Part shown: piece after piece, positions 25,867 to 37,175 of the stretch
Layout of the letters: each line of letters opens with the position of its first letter
Numbering within the stretch: the first letter of the stretch is position 1
Notes under the pieces: generated by a model
Seen by the model: the letters and a program-made list of their open reading frames with translations, nothing else
Database searches by the model: none
Told to the model about the DNA's origin: nothing
Translations under genes and position numbers: made by a program
Origin: Methylobacterium sp. Leaf465
GTDB lineage: Bacteria > Pseudomonadota > Alphaproteobacteria > Rhizobiales > Beijerinckiaceae
Length of the DNA: 64,000 nucleotides
NCBI RefSeq assembly: GCF_001424705.1
Contig: NZ_LMRA01000034.1
Coordinates: 369,988 to 433,987 of the forward strand
Reading direction: 5' to 3'

Positions 25867-28800
25867 TCAGGCCGCCGCCGCGAGGGCGGGCGCCGGGCGC
25901 TCGCCCTGCGCCGCCAGGCGCTCCAGGAAGGCGGCGGCGAGGCGCCCGCGCGTCGCCGGGTCGTCGCTGCCCTGGCGCAGGAGCACCCGGTTGTCCTTGC
26001 GCACGATATGGGCGTGGGCGGGCACCGGCAGGGGCGGCGCGTTCGGCCGCAGGTCGGCGGCCAGCCCCTGCGGTCCGCCGCTGAGGCGGTGGATGCCGAG
26101 CCCGAGGCAGCCGACCCGGAGCCGGGCCAGGGCGATCAGGTCCTCGAAGGCGGCGGGCGGCGGGCCGAAGCGGTCGACCACCTCGCTGCGCAGGGCCTCC
26201 ACCTCCTCCGGGTTCGCGAGGCGCAGGGTGCGGGTGTAGAGGCTGAGCCGCACCTCCGGCTCGGGCACGTAGTCGGCCGGCACGGCGCCCGACAGGCCCA
26301 GCCGGATCTCCGGGTTCCAGTCCTCGGCGGGCTCGCCCTTGGCGGCGCGCAGGGCCAGGTGCAGCAGGTGCTGGTAGAGCCCGAGCCCGATGAGCTTGAC
26401 GTGGCCGGCCTGGTTCTCGCCGACGAGGTCGCCCGCCCCGCGCAGGTCGAGGTCCCGGGCGCTGATGGCGAAGCCCGCGCCCAGGCGGTCGAGGGCCTCC
26501 AGCGTCCGCAGGCGCTTTTCCGTGGCGGGCGTCAGCGGCCGGTCGGGGCGGCTCAGCAGGTAGACCACGCCGCGGCGCTGGCCGCGCCCGACCCGGCCGC
26601 GCAGCTGGTGCAGCTGCGACAGGCCGAAGCGCTCGGCATCCCAGACCAGCATGGTGTTGGCGCGCGGCACGTCGAGCCCGCTCTCGATGATGCTGGTGGC
26701 GAGCAGCACGTCGCCCTCGCCGTCGGCGAAGCGCACCATCACGTCGTCCATCTCGGCGGCGTTGAGCCCGCCGTGGGCCACCCGGGTCTGCAGGTCCGGC
26801 ACCAGCTTGGCGAGGCGCGCCGCCATGGGGGCGATGTCCTCGATGCGCGGGCAGACCACGAAGCTCTGGCCGCCGCGCCGGTGCTCGCGCGTGAGGGCGT
26901 CCCGCATCGCCTCGTCCTCGAAGGGCCCGATCACGGTGCGGATGGGCTGGCGCACGGAGGGCGGCGTGGCGATGACGCTGAGGCTCTGGAGTCCCACCAG
27001 CGCGCTCTGCAGGGTGCGGGGGATCGGGGTCGCGGTGAGCGTGAGCACGTGGCCGTCCCCCGCCGCCTCCCGCAGCCCCTGCTTGATCTTGGCGCCGAAG
27101 CGCTGCTCCTCGTCGATGACCATCAGGCCGAGATCGGCGAAGCCCACGCCCTTGGCCGCGAGGCAGTGCGTGCCGACCACGAGGCGGATCGTGCCGTCGG
27201 CCAGCCCCGCCTTCACCCGCTTGGCCTCCGCGGCCGAGACGAGGCGGGAGAGGTGGGCGACCTCGAGGCCGAAGCGGGCGAAGCGCCGGGTGAAGGTCTG
27301 CACGTGCTGGCGCGCCAGCACCGTGGTCGGGGCGACGATCGCCACCTGCTTGCCGGCGAACACCGCCGCGGCGGCGGCTCGCAGGGCGACCTCGGTCTTG
27401 CCGAAGCCGACATCGCCGCAGACGAGGCGGTCCATCGGCCGGCCGGAGGCCAGGTCCGCCATCACGCCGCTCACCGCCGCCGCCTGGTCGGCGGTCAGGG
27501 CGAAGCCGAAGCCGGCGGCGAAGCGCTCCATCTCGCGCTCCCGGGGCACCAGGACCGGTGCCCGGATCGTCCGGCGCTTCTCGGCGTCCGCCAGCATCAC
27601 CCGGGCGGCCCGGGCCATGCAGGCCTCCGCCTCGAGGCGGCGGCGTCCCCAGCTTCCGCCCTCCAGCTTGTCGAGGGTCACGGCCTCCACCTCGGAGCCG
27701 TAGCGCCAGATCCGATCGGCCTGCGAGACCGGCACCATCAGGATGCCGTCGCCGGCAAAGCGCAGGCGCAGGGCGTCCTCGCTCCCGCCCTCGCCGGTGC
27801 TCACCGCCTCCAGGCCCTCGAACACGCAGAGCCCGTTGTCGCGGTCCACGGCGACGTCGCCGATGCGCAGCTCGACCTCGCCGATGGGCAGGATGGCGCT
27901 CGGGCCCCCGGCCGCCACGGTGGCGGCACGGGCGCCGAAGAGGTCGGCGGCGGCGACCACCGCCACCCCCTCGCCGGGCACCCGGAAGCCCGCCTCGATC
28001 GGGGCCTCCAGGCTGAGGAGCGCGCCGGGCTTGGCCGCGACGGCCTCGGCCCAGGCCCGGACCGTCCGGGCCTTGCGGCCCAGCGCCCGTTCGGCGATGC
28101 GGACGAGGCGCGCCAGGGGCTCGGCCGGTCCCGTGAGGAGGATGCGGTCGCCCGCCTTCAGGCGCTCGCGCAGGGTCTCGGCCAGGGCCGTGTTCGGCCG
28201 GGCCTTGCGCACGAAGGCCGGCATGGTGAGATCCTCGGCGCCCTCCGCCTCGGCCTCGGCGACCCGGCGCGCCGCGAGCTGGGCCGCCCAATCCGCGGGG
28301 CTGAGGTAGAGGCCGCCATCCTCGGCCCCGCCGCGCCGGGACCGGGCCGCGGCCTCGCGGCCCTCGTCGATCTGCTCGAAGAAGGCCTGTGCCCGCTCCT
28401 CCGCTCCGTCCTCGACCACGAGGCGCGCGTCGGGCACCTGATCGAGGACCGTGACGAGGGACGGGTAGAACCGGGCGAGGCCGTGTTCCTGGCCGGTGAA
28501 GGGCGCGAGCCGGCTCTCCGAGCCCTCGGGCAGGAGGATCTCCGTGGCGGGGTCGATGACGAGCAGGTCGGCATCGGCCAGCGAGCGCTGCGAGACCGGA
28601 TCGTAGGAGCGGATCGCGGTGACCCGGCCCTCCTCGTACTCGATGCGGCAGGGGCGGTCGGCGGCGGCCGGGAAGACGTCCACGGTCCGGCCCCAGACCG
28701 CGACCTCGCCGGGCTCGTCGACCCGGTCGTCGAGGATGTAGCCCAGCCGCTGCAGGAAGGCGGAGACGGCGGAGGGATCGAGGGCGTCGCCGACCCGGAC

Positions 28801-29478
28801 CTCCAGGCGCGCCTGTGCCCAGGTCTCGGCCGGGGGCGCGCGCTGGATCAGGGCGGGGGCGGTGGTGAGGACGATGTCGGGCAGGGCCGCGGTGTCGGTG
28901 AGCCAGCGCAGCACGCCGGTGCGCGCGCCCATCACCCCGCGCGAGGGCGACGCCCTGTCGTAGGGCAGGCAGTCCCATTCGGGGTAGATCGCGACGCTGC
29001 GCTCGGGCGACAGGGCGCGCAGGATCTTGGCGATGACGTCGAGCCGGTGGCTCTCGCGGGCCATGTGGATCAGGGGCTTGCCGGTCCGCGTCAGGTCCAG
29101 GAGGGCGACCGCCAGGGCACCGGTGGGCACCAGGGGCGCCACGATCTCGGGGCCGGCCGGGGCGGCCTGCGCCGGCGCCGCGGCCGGACGGCCCGCACCG
29201 GTCCCCTTCCCAGATTCCTTGCCGGCCCCCTTGCCGGCCCCCTTGCCGGATGCGGCGTCGGAAACCGTCTCGGCCGGTGTCCCCGAGGCCTTGCGGGAGG
29301 CGGGTTTCGGCGCCGCCTTGGCACGCGGCCCCTGGGGCGACGTCTTGGTCGGCCGCTCGACCGTTTTCTTGGCCGTTTCCTTGCCCGGTTCCTTGGCCGA
29401 TCCCCCGGCCATTTGCTCGGCCGATCCCTCGGCCGTCGCGGTCGAAGCGGAAGACGACGCGGTCCTGCGTTTTGCCAT
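25867..29478 (-). CDS. Divergent Mfd-like transcription-repair coupling factor
   Basis: A 1203-residue Mfd-type protein: a low-complexity K/A/G/P-rich extension (about 1-105), a UvrB-like region (about 110-480; EWDCLPYDRASPS), an RNA-polymerase-interaction-like module (about 535-610) and a RecG-type translocase with GDVGFGKTEVALRAA (about 685), DEEQRFG (about 787), ATPIPRT, IESGLDVPRANT and QLRGRVGRG, then a TRCF-type C terminus. Mfd removes stalled RNA polymerase and recruits UvrA. The interaction module is altered: where canonical Mfd has a VVHxxHGIGRYxG motif, this protein has VAVDRDNGLCVFEG. It may thus be a paralogue with a different partner. The ATG at 29478 is followed by KRRTASSS. Confidence 0.85.
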   Translation of the reverse strand: MAKRRTASSSASTATAEGSAEQMAGGSAKEPGKETAKKTVERPTKTSPQGPRAKAAPKPASRKASGTPAETVSDAASGKGAGKGAGKESGKGTGAGRPAAAPAQAAPAGPEIVAPLVPTGALAVALLDLTRTGKPLIHMARESHRLDVIAKILRALSPERSVAIYPEWDCLPYDRASPSRGVMGARTGVLRWLTDTAALPDIVLTTAPALIQRAPPAETWAQARLEVRVGDALDPSAVSAFLQRLGYILDDRVDEPGEVAVWGRTVDVFPAAADRPCRIEYEEGRVTAIRSYDPVSQRSLADADLLVIDPATEILLPEGSESRLAPFTGQEHGLARFYPSLVTVLDQVPDARLVVEDGAEERAQAFFEQIDEGREAAARSRRGGAEDGGLYLSPADWAAQLAARRVAEAEAEGAEDLTMPAFVRKARPNTALAETLRERLKAGDRILLTGPAEPLARLVRIAERALGRKARTVRAWAEAVAAKPGALLSLEAPIEAGFRVPGEGVAVVAAADLFGARAATVAAGGPSAILPIGEVELRIGDVAVDRDNGLCVFEGLEAVSTGEGGSEDALRLRFAGDGILMVPVSQADRIWRYGSEVEAVTLDKLEGGSWGRRRLEAEACMARAARVMLADAEKRRTIRAPVLVPREREMERFAAGFGFALTADQAAAVSGVMADLASGRPMDRLVCGDVGFGKTEVALRAAAAAVFAGKQVAIVAPTTVLARQHVQTFTRRFARFGLEVAHLSRLVSAAEAKRVKAGLADGTIRLVVGTHCLAAKGVGFADLGLMVIDEEQRFGAKIKQGLREAAGDGHVLTLTATPIPRTLQSALVGLQSLSVIATPPSVRQPIRTVIGPFEDEAMRDALTREHRRGGQSFVVCPRIEDIAPMAARLAKLVPDLQTRVAHGGLNAAEMDDVMVRFADGEGDVLLATSIIESGLDVPRANTMLVWDAERFGLSQLHQLRGRVGRGQRRGVVYLLSRPDRPLTPATEKRLRTLEALDRLGAGFAISARDLDLRGAGDLVGENQAGHVKLIGLGLYQHLLHLALRAAKGEPAEDWNPEIRLGLSGAVPADYVPEPEVRLSLYTRTLRLANPEEVEALRSEVVDRFGPPPAAFEDLIALARLRVGCLGLGIHRLSGGPQGLAADLRPNAPPLPVPAHAHIVRKDNRVLLRQGSDDPATRGRLAAAFLERLAAQGERPAPALAAAA

Positions 29479-29585
29479 CTGGGGTGTGCGCTGCCCGGCT
29501 CGAGGAGAGGACTCGGGAAACGCGGCCGGAGGGTCCGGGCTCCGTTCTTTCGCCCGCCGTCCCCAGTTTGTCGCAGGCCTGTGGA

Positions 29586-31079
29586 TCACATCTCCGGGTC
29601 GGGCGCCGCCTCCAGGCGGCCCTGCGCGATGGCGGCCTGGAAGGCGGCGAAGTCGGCCTCGTTCTGGTCGCCGTAGGCCAGGGCCCAGTCGGCCAGGGCC
29701 TCGCGCAGGTCGCACTGGCGGTCGCGGCCGCAATAGCCCGCGATTGCCGCCGCATCCCCGGTGCGGGCATGCGCCCGCGCCAGCAGGGCGCCGTAGGCCC
29801 AGGAGAAGTAGATCAGCGGCTGGCCGGTGAGGCCGGCCACGGGGATGTCGCCCTTCATGTTCTTCATCTGGCGCACGTAGAACGGCCGGCCCTCGATGGT
29901 GGTCCAGCCCAGCAGCGGGTCGCCTACCGCCTGGAGCAGGCGCTGGCCGTAGATCACCCGCTCGCCCTCGTGGTCGCCGTAGGCGTCCGGCATGCCCGCG
30001 AGGTAGGGGGCATGGGCCGGCGTCACCGCCTCCTTGACCTGGAGGAAGAGGACGTCCTGGTCGGAATTCCCGCACAGGAGCGCCACGTAGGCGCGGGTGC
30101 CGACGCTGCCGACCCCGACGACCCGGTGGGCGACGTCCACCACGTGGTAGCGGCTGAGCATGAACCGGCGCTCGCGCGGCAGGGTCTCGGCATAGTGCTC
30201 CAGCCCGCCGATCACCGCCTCGCGGGTCTCGGCATCGACGCTCGTGAGGATCGGGGGGGCCGCCTTGAAGCGCCAGCCGCCGTCGGTGCGGCGCTCGCCG
30301 ACCCGGGCGAGCAGGCTCTTGTTGTGCTTCTTGCGCGCCTTCTCCACCGCCTTGGCGATGACCGCCTCGGAATGGGTGTCGATGGTGAGCCCGGCGAAGT
30401 CGAGCTGGTCGGCCCGGGCCGCCTGGTGCCAGACGTCGAGGGGTCCCTGCGGCGCCAGCTCGGTCATGGTGTGCTGGTAGCCCGCCACCGCCGCGAGGGC
30501 GGCCTCGCGGCGCTCGGCCTTGGCGACCCCGTCGGTGCGCGCCGCCACCTCGATGCTGGCGGCGAGGCGCTTCAGGTCCCATTCCCAGGGTCCGATCGTG
30601 ACCTCGTCGAAGTCGTTGAGGTCGAGGACGATGTCGCGCTGGGGCGTGCCGAACAGGCCGAAATTGGCCAGGTGCGCGTCGCCGTTCATCACCACCGCGA
30701 TGCCGCTGCGCGGGGTGTGGGCGAGGTCCCAGGCCATGACGTGGGCGGCCCCGCGCAGGAAGGCGAAGGGCGAGCTCGCCATGCGGGCGACCCGGAGCGG
30801 GATGAGGTGCGCCTGGCGCCCCTCATGCGCCGCCTCGATCAGCGCGACGGGGTCGGGCCGGTGGGCGGGCGGCGTCCAGGCCGCGTGGGCGGCGTGCGGC
30901 ACCGCCTCGCGCAGGGCCTTGCCGGCGTGGCGACGCTTGTCCCAGGGCTCGCCCGCCTCGCGCAGGTTGATGCGCGGGATGTCGGCGAGGGGCGCCAGCA
31001 GGATGTCGTCGGCCTCCGGGCGGACCTCGGTCGCGCTCGACCCGTCAGCGCGCAGGCTGACATCCTGGGGGCATTCCAT
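29586..31079 (-). CDS. DUF2252 domain protein
   Basis: A 497-residue soluble protein of the DUF2252 family, distantly kinase-like. Diagnostic segments are AFLRGAAHVMAWDLA (family FYRG/FLRG motif), VMNGDAHLANFGLFGTPQR (phosphotransferase-like GDxHxxNFG), LDLNDFDEV and WDLKRLAASIEVAAR, then VGVGSVGTRAYVALL and LLGWTTIEGRPFYVRQMKNM. The HxxN and DFD placement resembles the catalytic and metal-binding loops of aminoglycoside/choline kinases, but no substrate is known. It lies 107 bases upstream of the Mfd-like gene on the same strand. Confidence 0.88.
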   Translation of the reverse strand: MECPQDVSLRADGSSATEVRPEADDILLAPLADIPRINLREAGEPWDKRRHAGKALREAVPHAAHAAWTPPAHRPDPVALIEAAHEGRQAHLIPLRVARMASSPFAFLRGAAHVMAWDLAHTPRSGIAVVMNGDAHLANFGLFGTPQRDIVLDLNDFDEVTIGPWEWDLKRLAASIEVAARTDGVAKAERREAALAAVAGYQHTMTELAPQGPLDVWHQAARADQLDFAGLTIDTHSEAVIAKAVEKARKKHNKSLLARVGERRTDGGWRFKAAPPILTSVDAETREAVIGGLEHYAETLPRERRFMLSRYHVVDVAHRVVGVGSVGTRAYVALLCGNSDQDVLFLQVKEAVTPAHAPYLAGMPDAYGDHEGERVIYGQRLLQAVGDPLLGWTTIEGRPFYVRQMKNMKGDIPVAGLTGQPLIYFSWAYGALLARAHARTGDAAAIAGYCGRDRQCDLREALADWALAYGDQNEADFAAFQAAIAQGRLEAAPDPEM

Positions 31080-33257
<2,178 letters not shown>

Positions 33258-33369
33258 GGGGCGCACGCCCGCACGGGCGCCCGTGATCCGGCGTCGCGGC
33301 CCGGAACAGGGCCGGGCGCCGGTCCCTTGTCCCCGCATCGATTCGAACGGTGCGAGGAGACGGGCTCAC

Positions 33370-34140
<771 letters not shown>

Positions 34141-34328
34141 GGGGGTGACGGGGGCCGCGGGGCGGCCGCCCGGGTGGGCGGCGCCTGACGCCCGGTCCGG
34201 TCCGGGTCGGGCCGGACCTCGTCGGCCCGCCCCGCGCTCCGGCGGCCGGAAGGCCGGCGGAGCGCCCTGTGGCGAGATCGCGACGAAGCGGTCGCGAGGA
34301 CACCCGCGTCGCGCCGGACCCCGGCCGG

Positions 34329-35222
34329 TCAGGCTTCGGGCCGACGCAGGGCGTCGATCAGGGCGCGAAGCGTCGGCGTCGCCTGCCGGCTCGGATGGTA
34401 GAGGTGGTAGCCGGGGAAGGGCGTGCACCAGTCCGCCAGAACCTGCACGAGGCGGCCCGCCGCGATGTCGGCGGCCACGTCCTCCTCCAGCATGTAGCCG
34501 AGCCCGGCCCCGGCCCGCACCGCGGCCCCCGACAGGTCCGCATCGTTGACGATGAGCTGCCCCTTGGCCCGCACGCGCACCTCCTGGCCGTCGCGCGCGA
34601 ACTCCCACGGCAGCAATCCCCCGCCGCCGACCAGCCGGTAGTTGACGCAGTTGTGCGCGTCCAGGTCGGCCGGCGTCTCGGGCCGCGGATGGCGCGCGAA
34701 ATAGGCGGGCGTGCCGACCACCACCGTGCGCAGGTCCGGCCCCAGCCGCACCGCCACCATGTCCCGCTCCACCGACTCGCCGAAGCGGATGCCGGCGTCG
34801 AACCGGTCCGCGACGATGTCGGCCAGGCGATCGTCGATGACGACCTCGACCGAGACGGCCGGATGGTCGAGGAGGAAGCGCGGCAGGGCCGGCTCGAGCA
34901 CGCGGCGTGCGGCCGAGGAGAAGGTCGTCAGCCGGAGCGCACCGGACGGCGCACCGCGCCAGTCGGCGAGGGCTGCAAGGCCGCCTTCGATCTCCGCCAG
35001 CGCCGGGGCCAGCGACCGCACGAGCCGCTCGCCCGCCGGCGTCGGCGCGACGCTGCGCGTGGTGCGCGCCAGCAGCCGAACCCCGAGCCGTTCCTCCAGC
35101 CCGCGGACGGCGTGGCTGAGCGCCGAGGGCGACAGGCCGAGTTCCGCCGCCGCACGCGTGAAGCTGCAGGTGCGCGCGACCGCCGCGAAGGCCGCGAGAT
35201 CATCGAGTGTGCCTCGTCGCAT
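34329..35222 (-). CDS. LysR-family transcriptional regulator
   Basis: A 297-residue regulator with an N-terminal winged helix-turn-helix (FAAVARTCSFTRAAAELGLS, SALSHAVRGLEERLGVRLL) and a LysR substrate-binding domain of the CrgA/PP2551 type (VVIDDRLADIVADRFDAGIRFG, VGTPAYFARHPRP, GAGLGYMLEEDVAADIAAGR). It is transcribed divergently from the aldo-keto reductase gene with 96 bases between starts, the classic arrangement for a LysR regulator acting on its neighbour. The inducer is unknown. GC and codon use are normal. Confidence 0.93.
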   Translation of the reverse strand: MRRGTLDDLAAFAAVARTCSFTRAAAELGLSPSALSHAVRGLEERLGVRLLARTTRSVAPTPAGERLVRSLAPALAEIEGGLAALADWRGAPSGALRLTTFSSAARRVLEPALPRFLLDHPAVSVEVVIDDRLADIVADRFDAGIRFGESVERDMVAVRLGPDLRTVVVGTPAYFARHPRPETPADLDAHNCVNYRLVGGGGLLPWEFARDGQEVRVRAKGQLIVNDADLSGAAVRAGAGLGYMLEEDVAADIAAGRLVQVLADWCTPFPGYHLYHPSRQATPTLRALIDALRRPEA

Positions 35223-35318
35223 TGCTGAATTCCACTCACAGACCCTTGCCGATGAATCCGGCTAATCCCCCTGGGCCGGTGGCCTTATCCTGGGTGATAG
35301 CAGCAAGGATATGCAACA
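35223..35318. promoter_or_regulatory. Shared LysR / aldo-keto reductase promoter region
   Basis: This 96-base divergent intergenic region should contain both promoters and the LysR operator. An interrupted dyad TATCC...GGATA (about 35287-35312) and the AT-rich TGATAGCAGCAAGGATATGC are visible close to the reductase start. No exact T-N11-A site can be singled out with confidence. Confidence 0.4.
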
Positions 35319-36440
35319 ATGGACCTCACGCATTACCGTACGCTCGGCCGCTCCGGCCTGGCGGTCAGTCCCCTCGCGCTCGGCACCATGACCTTCGGGA
35401 CGGTGCGCTGGGGGCTGGACGAGGCCGGCAGCCGCGCTGTGTTCGATGCCTATCGGGAGCGGGGCGGCAACTTCGTGGACACGGCCGACGTGTATGCCGG
35501 GGGCGAGGGCGAGGCGATGCTCGGGCGCTTCATCCGCGCGTCCGGCATGCGGGACGGGATCGTCCTCTCGACCAAGTCGGGGTTCGCGACGGGCAACGGT
35601 CCGCACGCGGGCGGCAACGGTGCCAAGCACGTCCACGCGGCGCTGGAAGGCTCGCTGCGCCGTCTGCGAACCGACTACGTCGACCTCTACTGGGTGCATG
35701 TGTGGGACGGGGTCACGCCGGCCGAGGAGTTGCTGGAGACGATGGCCGGTCTCGTGCGCGCCGGGAAGGTTCGCTATTGGGGCGTGTCGAACACGCCCGC
35801 CTGGTACGTTGCCACGCTCGCGACGCTGGCCGCACGACGCGGGCTGCCGGGGCCGATCGCCCTGCAGTACTTCTACGCCCTCGTGAACCGGGACGTGGAG
35901 GACGAGCACATCCCGCTCGCCGCCGCATTCGGCCTGGGCGTGGTGCCGTGGTCGCCGCTCGCCTACGGGCTGCTGAGCGGCACGTACGACCGCGCGACGG
36001 TGGAAGCGGCCGGACCCCGCGCGGGCGGCCTGCCGAGGGATGCGGCGGCGTCGGGCGAGGCGCGTCCCGCCGGCGACAAGCGGCTCGATGGGGCCAATCC
36101 GTTCGGCGACAGCCTGTTCACGCCGCGCAACTGGACCATCGTCGAAGCGGTGCGCCGGGTGGCGGAGGCCATCGGGCAATCGCCGGCGCGCGTGGCGCTC
36201 GCCTGGGTGATGGGGCGACCGGGTGTGACCGCGCCGCTGATGGGCGTGAGCCGACCGGCGCAGGTGGCCGACAACATCGCTGCGCTCGATGTCGTGCTCG
36301 CCGCGGAGCATCGCGCCGCGTTGGAGGCGGTCAGCGCGCCGGCGGAGCCACGCCTGATCTACGGCCTGTCGCGAGCGCCGTTGCGGCAGGCGGTCGTGTT
36401 CGGCGGCGCGCGGGTTCAGGCCTCGGGCGAGGCGGCCTGA
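35319..36440 (+). CDS. Aldo/keto reductase
   Basis: A 373-residue NADP-dependent oxidoreductase with a TIM-barrel fold. The catalytic tetrad is seen as D54 and Y59 (NFVDTADVYAGGEGE), K86 (STKSGF) and H127 (YWVHVWD). The cofactor-binding end includes VALAWVMGRPGVTAPLMGVS and PAQVADNIAALD. It is most like the YajO/Tas/KefF-associated subgroup of aldo/keto reductases acting on small aldehydes. The ATG at 35319 begins the typical MDLTHYRTLGRSGLAVSPLALG. The LysR regulator gene is divergent and adjacent, suggesting inducible expression. Confidence 0.93.
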   Translation: MDLTHYRTLGRSGLAVSPLALGTMTFGTVRWGLDEAGSRAVFDAYRERGGNFVDTADVYAGGEGEAMLGRFIRASGMRDGIVLSTKSGFATGNGPHAGGNGAKHVHAALEGSLRRLRTDYVDLYWVHVWDGVTPAEELLETMAGLVRAGKVRYWGVSNTPAWYVATLATLAARRGLPGPIALQYFYALVNRDVEDEHIPLAAAFGLGVVPWSPLAYGLLSGTYDRATVEAAGPRAGGLPRDAAASGEARPAGDKRLDGANPFGDSLFTPRNWTIVEAVRRVAEAIGQSPARVALAWVMGRPGVTAPLMGVSRPAQVADNIAALDVVLAAEHRAALEAVSAPAEPRLIYGLSRAPLRQAVVFGGARVQASGEAA

Positions 36441-36680
36441 GGCCCATCCCGTCCCGCCCACGCTCCCGCGCCCTGAGCGAGCACCGCTCGATCGGACGGC
36501 CAATGTCCGGCGTCATGGCGGTGCGCCCCTAGAGCGGACGGTCGGCCGGGGCGCGTCCCGGGCCTCGAAGGCCGTCCCCCGGGAGTCTGTCAGGCTCATC
36601 CTGAACCCGACAGACCCTCGAGTCCTGTCCGGTCGTTGGTCTTTTCGGGAGAACCGGTTTCCCCGAATCCCGGACAACCG

Positions 36681-37043
36681 CTAGCGCGGGTTCTGCCAGG
36701 TGGTCGCGGCAGGGGCGGTGGTGACCGGGGCGAGGCTGCCGGTGGCGGCCGGGGCGGCGGGGCGGACCGGCGCGGCGCGCTCCTCGGCCACCCGCAGCTT
36801 GGGCGGGGCGACCGCGGCCCGCCGGGCGGCGCGCACCCGGCGGCGGCGCGGGCGGGGGCTCTCGGCGGTGGCGCCGATATAGCCGCCGACGATGCCGCCC
36901 ACGACCGCCCCCACCGGTCCGCCCACCAGGGCGCCCGCCACCGCGCCGGTGCCGACGCCCACCGTGGTCTTGCTCGCGGCCATCGCGGCCTGCGGGGCCG
37001 CGAGGGCGCCGAGGAGCAGCAACGCGGAAGTAAATGCCTTCAT
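36681..37043 (-). CDS. Glycine-zipper secreted/membrane protein, 120 aa
   Basis: A small protein with a signal peptide (MKAFTSALLLLGALAAPQAAMAA). A glycine-zipper membrane segment follows (VGTGAVAGALVGGPVGAVVGG and IVGGYIGA), then an arginine/proline-rich tail (PRPRRRRVRAARRAA). Glycine-zipper proteins insert in or associate with membranes; the function here is unknown. The start at ATG 37043 has GGGG 4-7 bases upstream; another ATG at 37055 would add four residues but its purine-rich site is too close. The region between this gene and the aldo-keto reductase (36441-36680) holds a GTCTGTC/GACAGAC dyad (36585-36615) and nothing else. Confidence 0.75.
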   Translation of the reverse strand: MKAFTSALLLLGALAAPQAAMAASKTTVGVGTGAVAGALVGGPVGAVVGGIVGGYIGATAESPRPRRRRVRAARRAAVAPPKLRVAEERAAPVRPAAPAATGSLAPVTTAPAATTWQNPR

Positions 37044-37175
37044 GATCCCCGTCATCCCTTGATTCCGGCTGCGGTCCCTGGCGGGCCACCGTGACGAAAT
37101 CGGGGCCGCTTCGGGCCGGGGCGCGGGTTTGGCCCGCCGGGACTTGCGCCGGGCGGCGCCTGTGCTTTCCGCACA

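Noticed and set aside
25844..29770. Open frames of over 1200 codons on both strands across the Mfd-like gene
   Set aside because: All recognisable motifs are in the single frame annotated as Mfd-like; the others are compositionally abnormal shadows.
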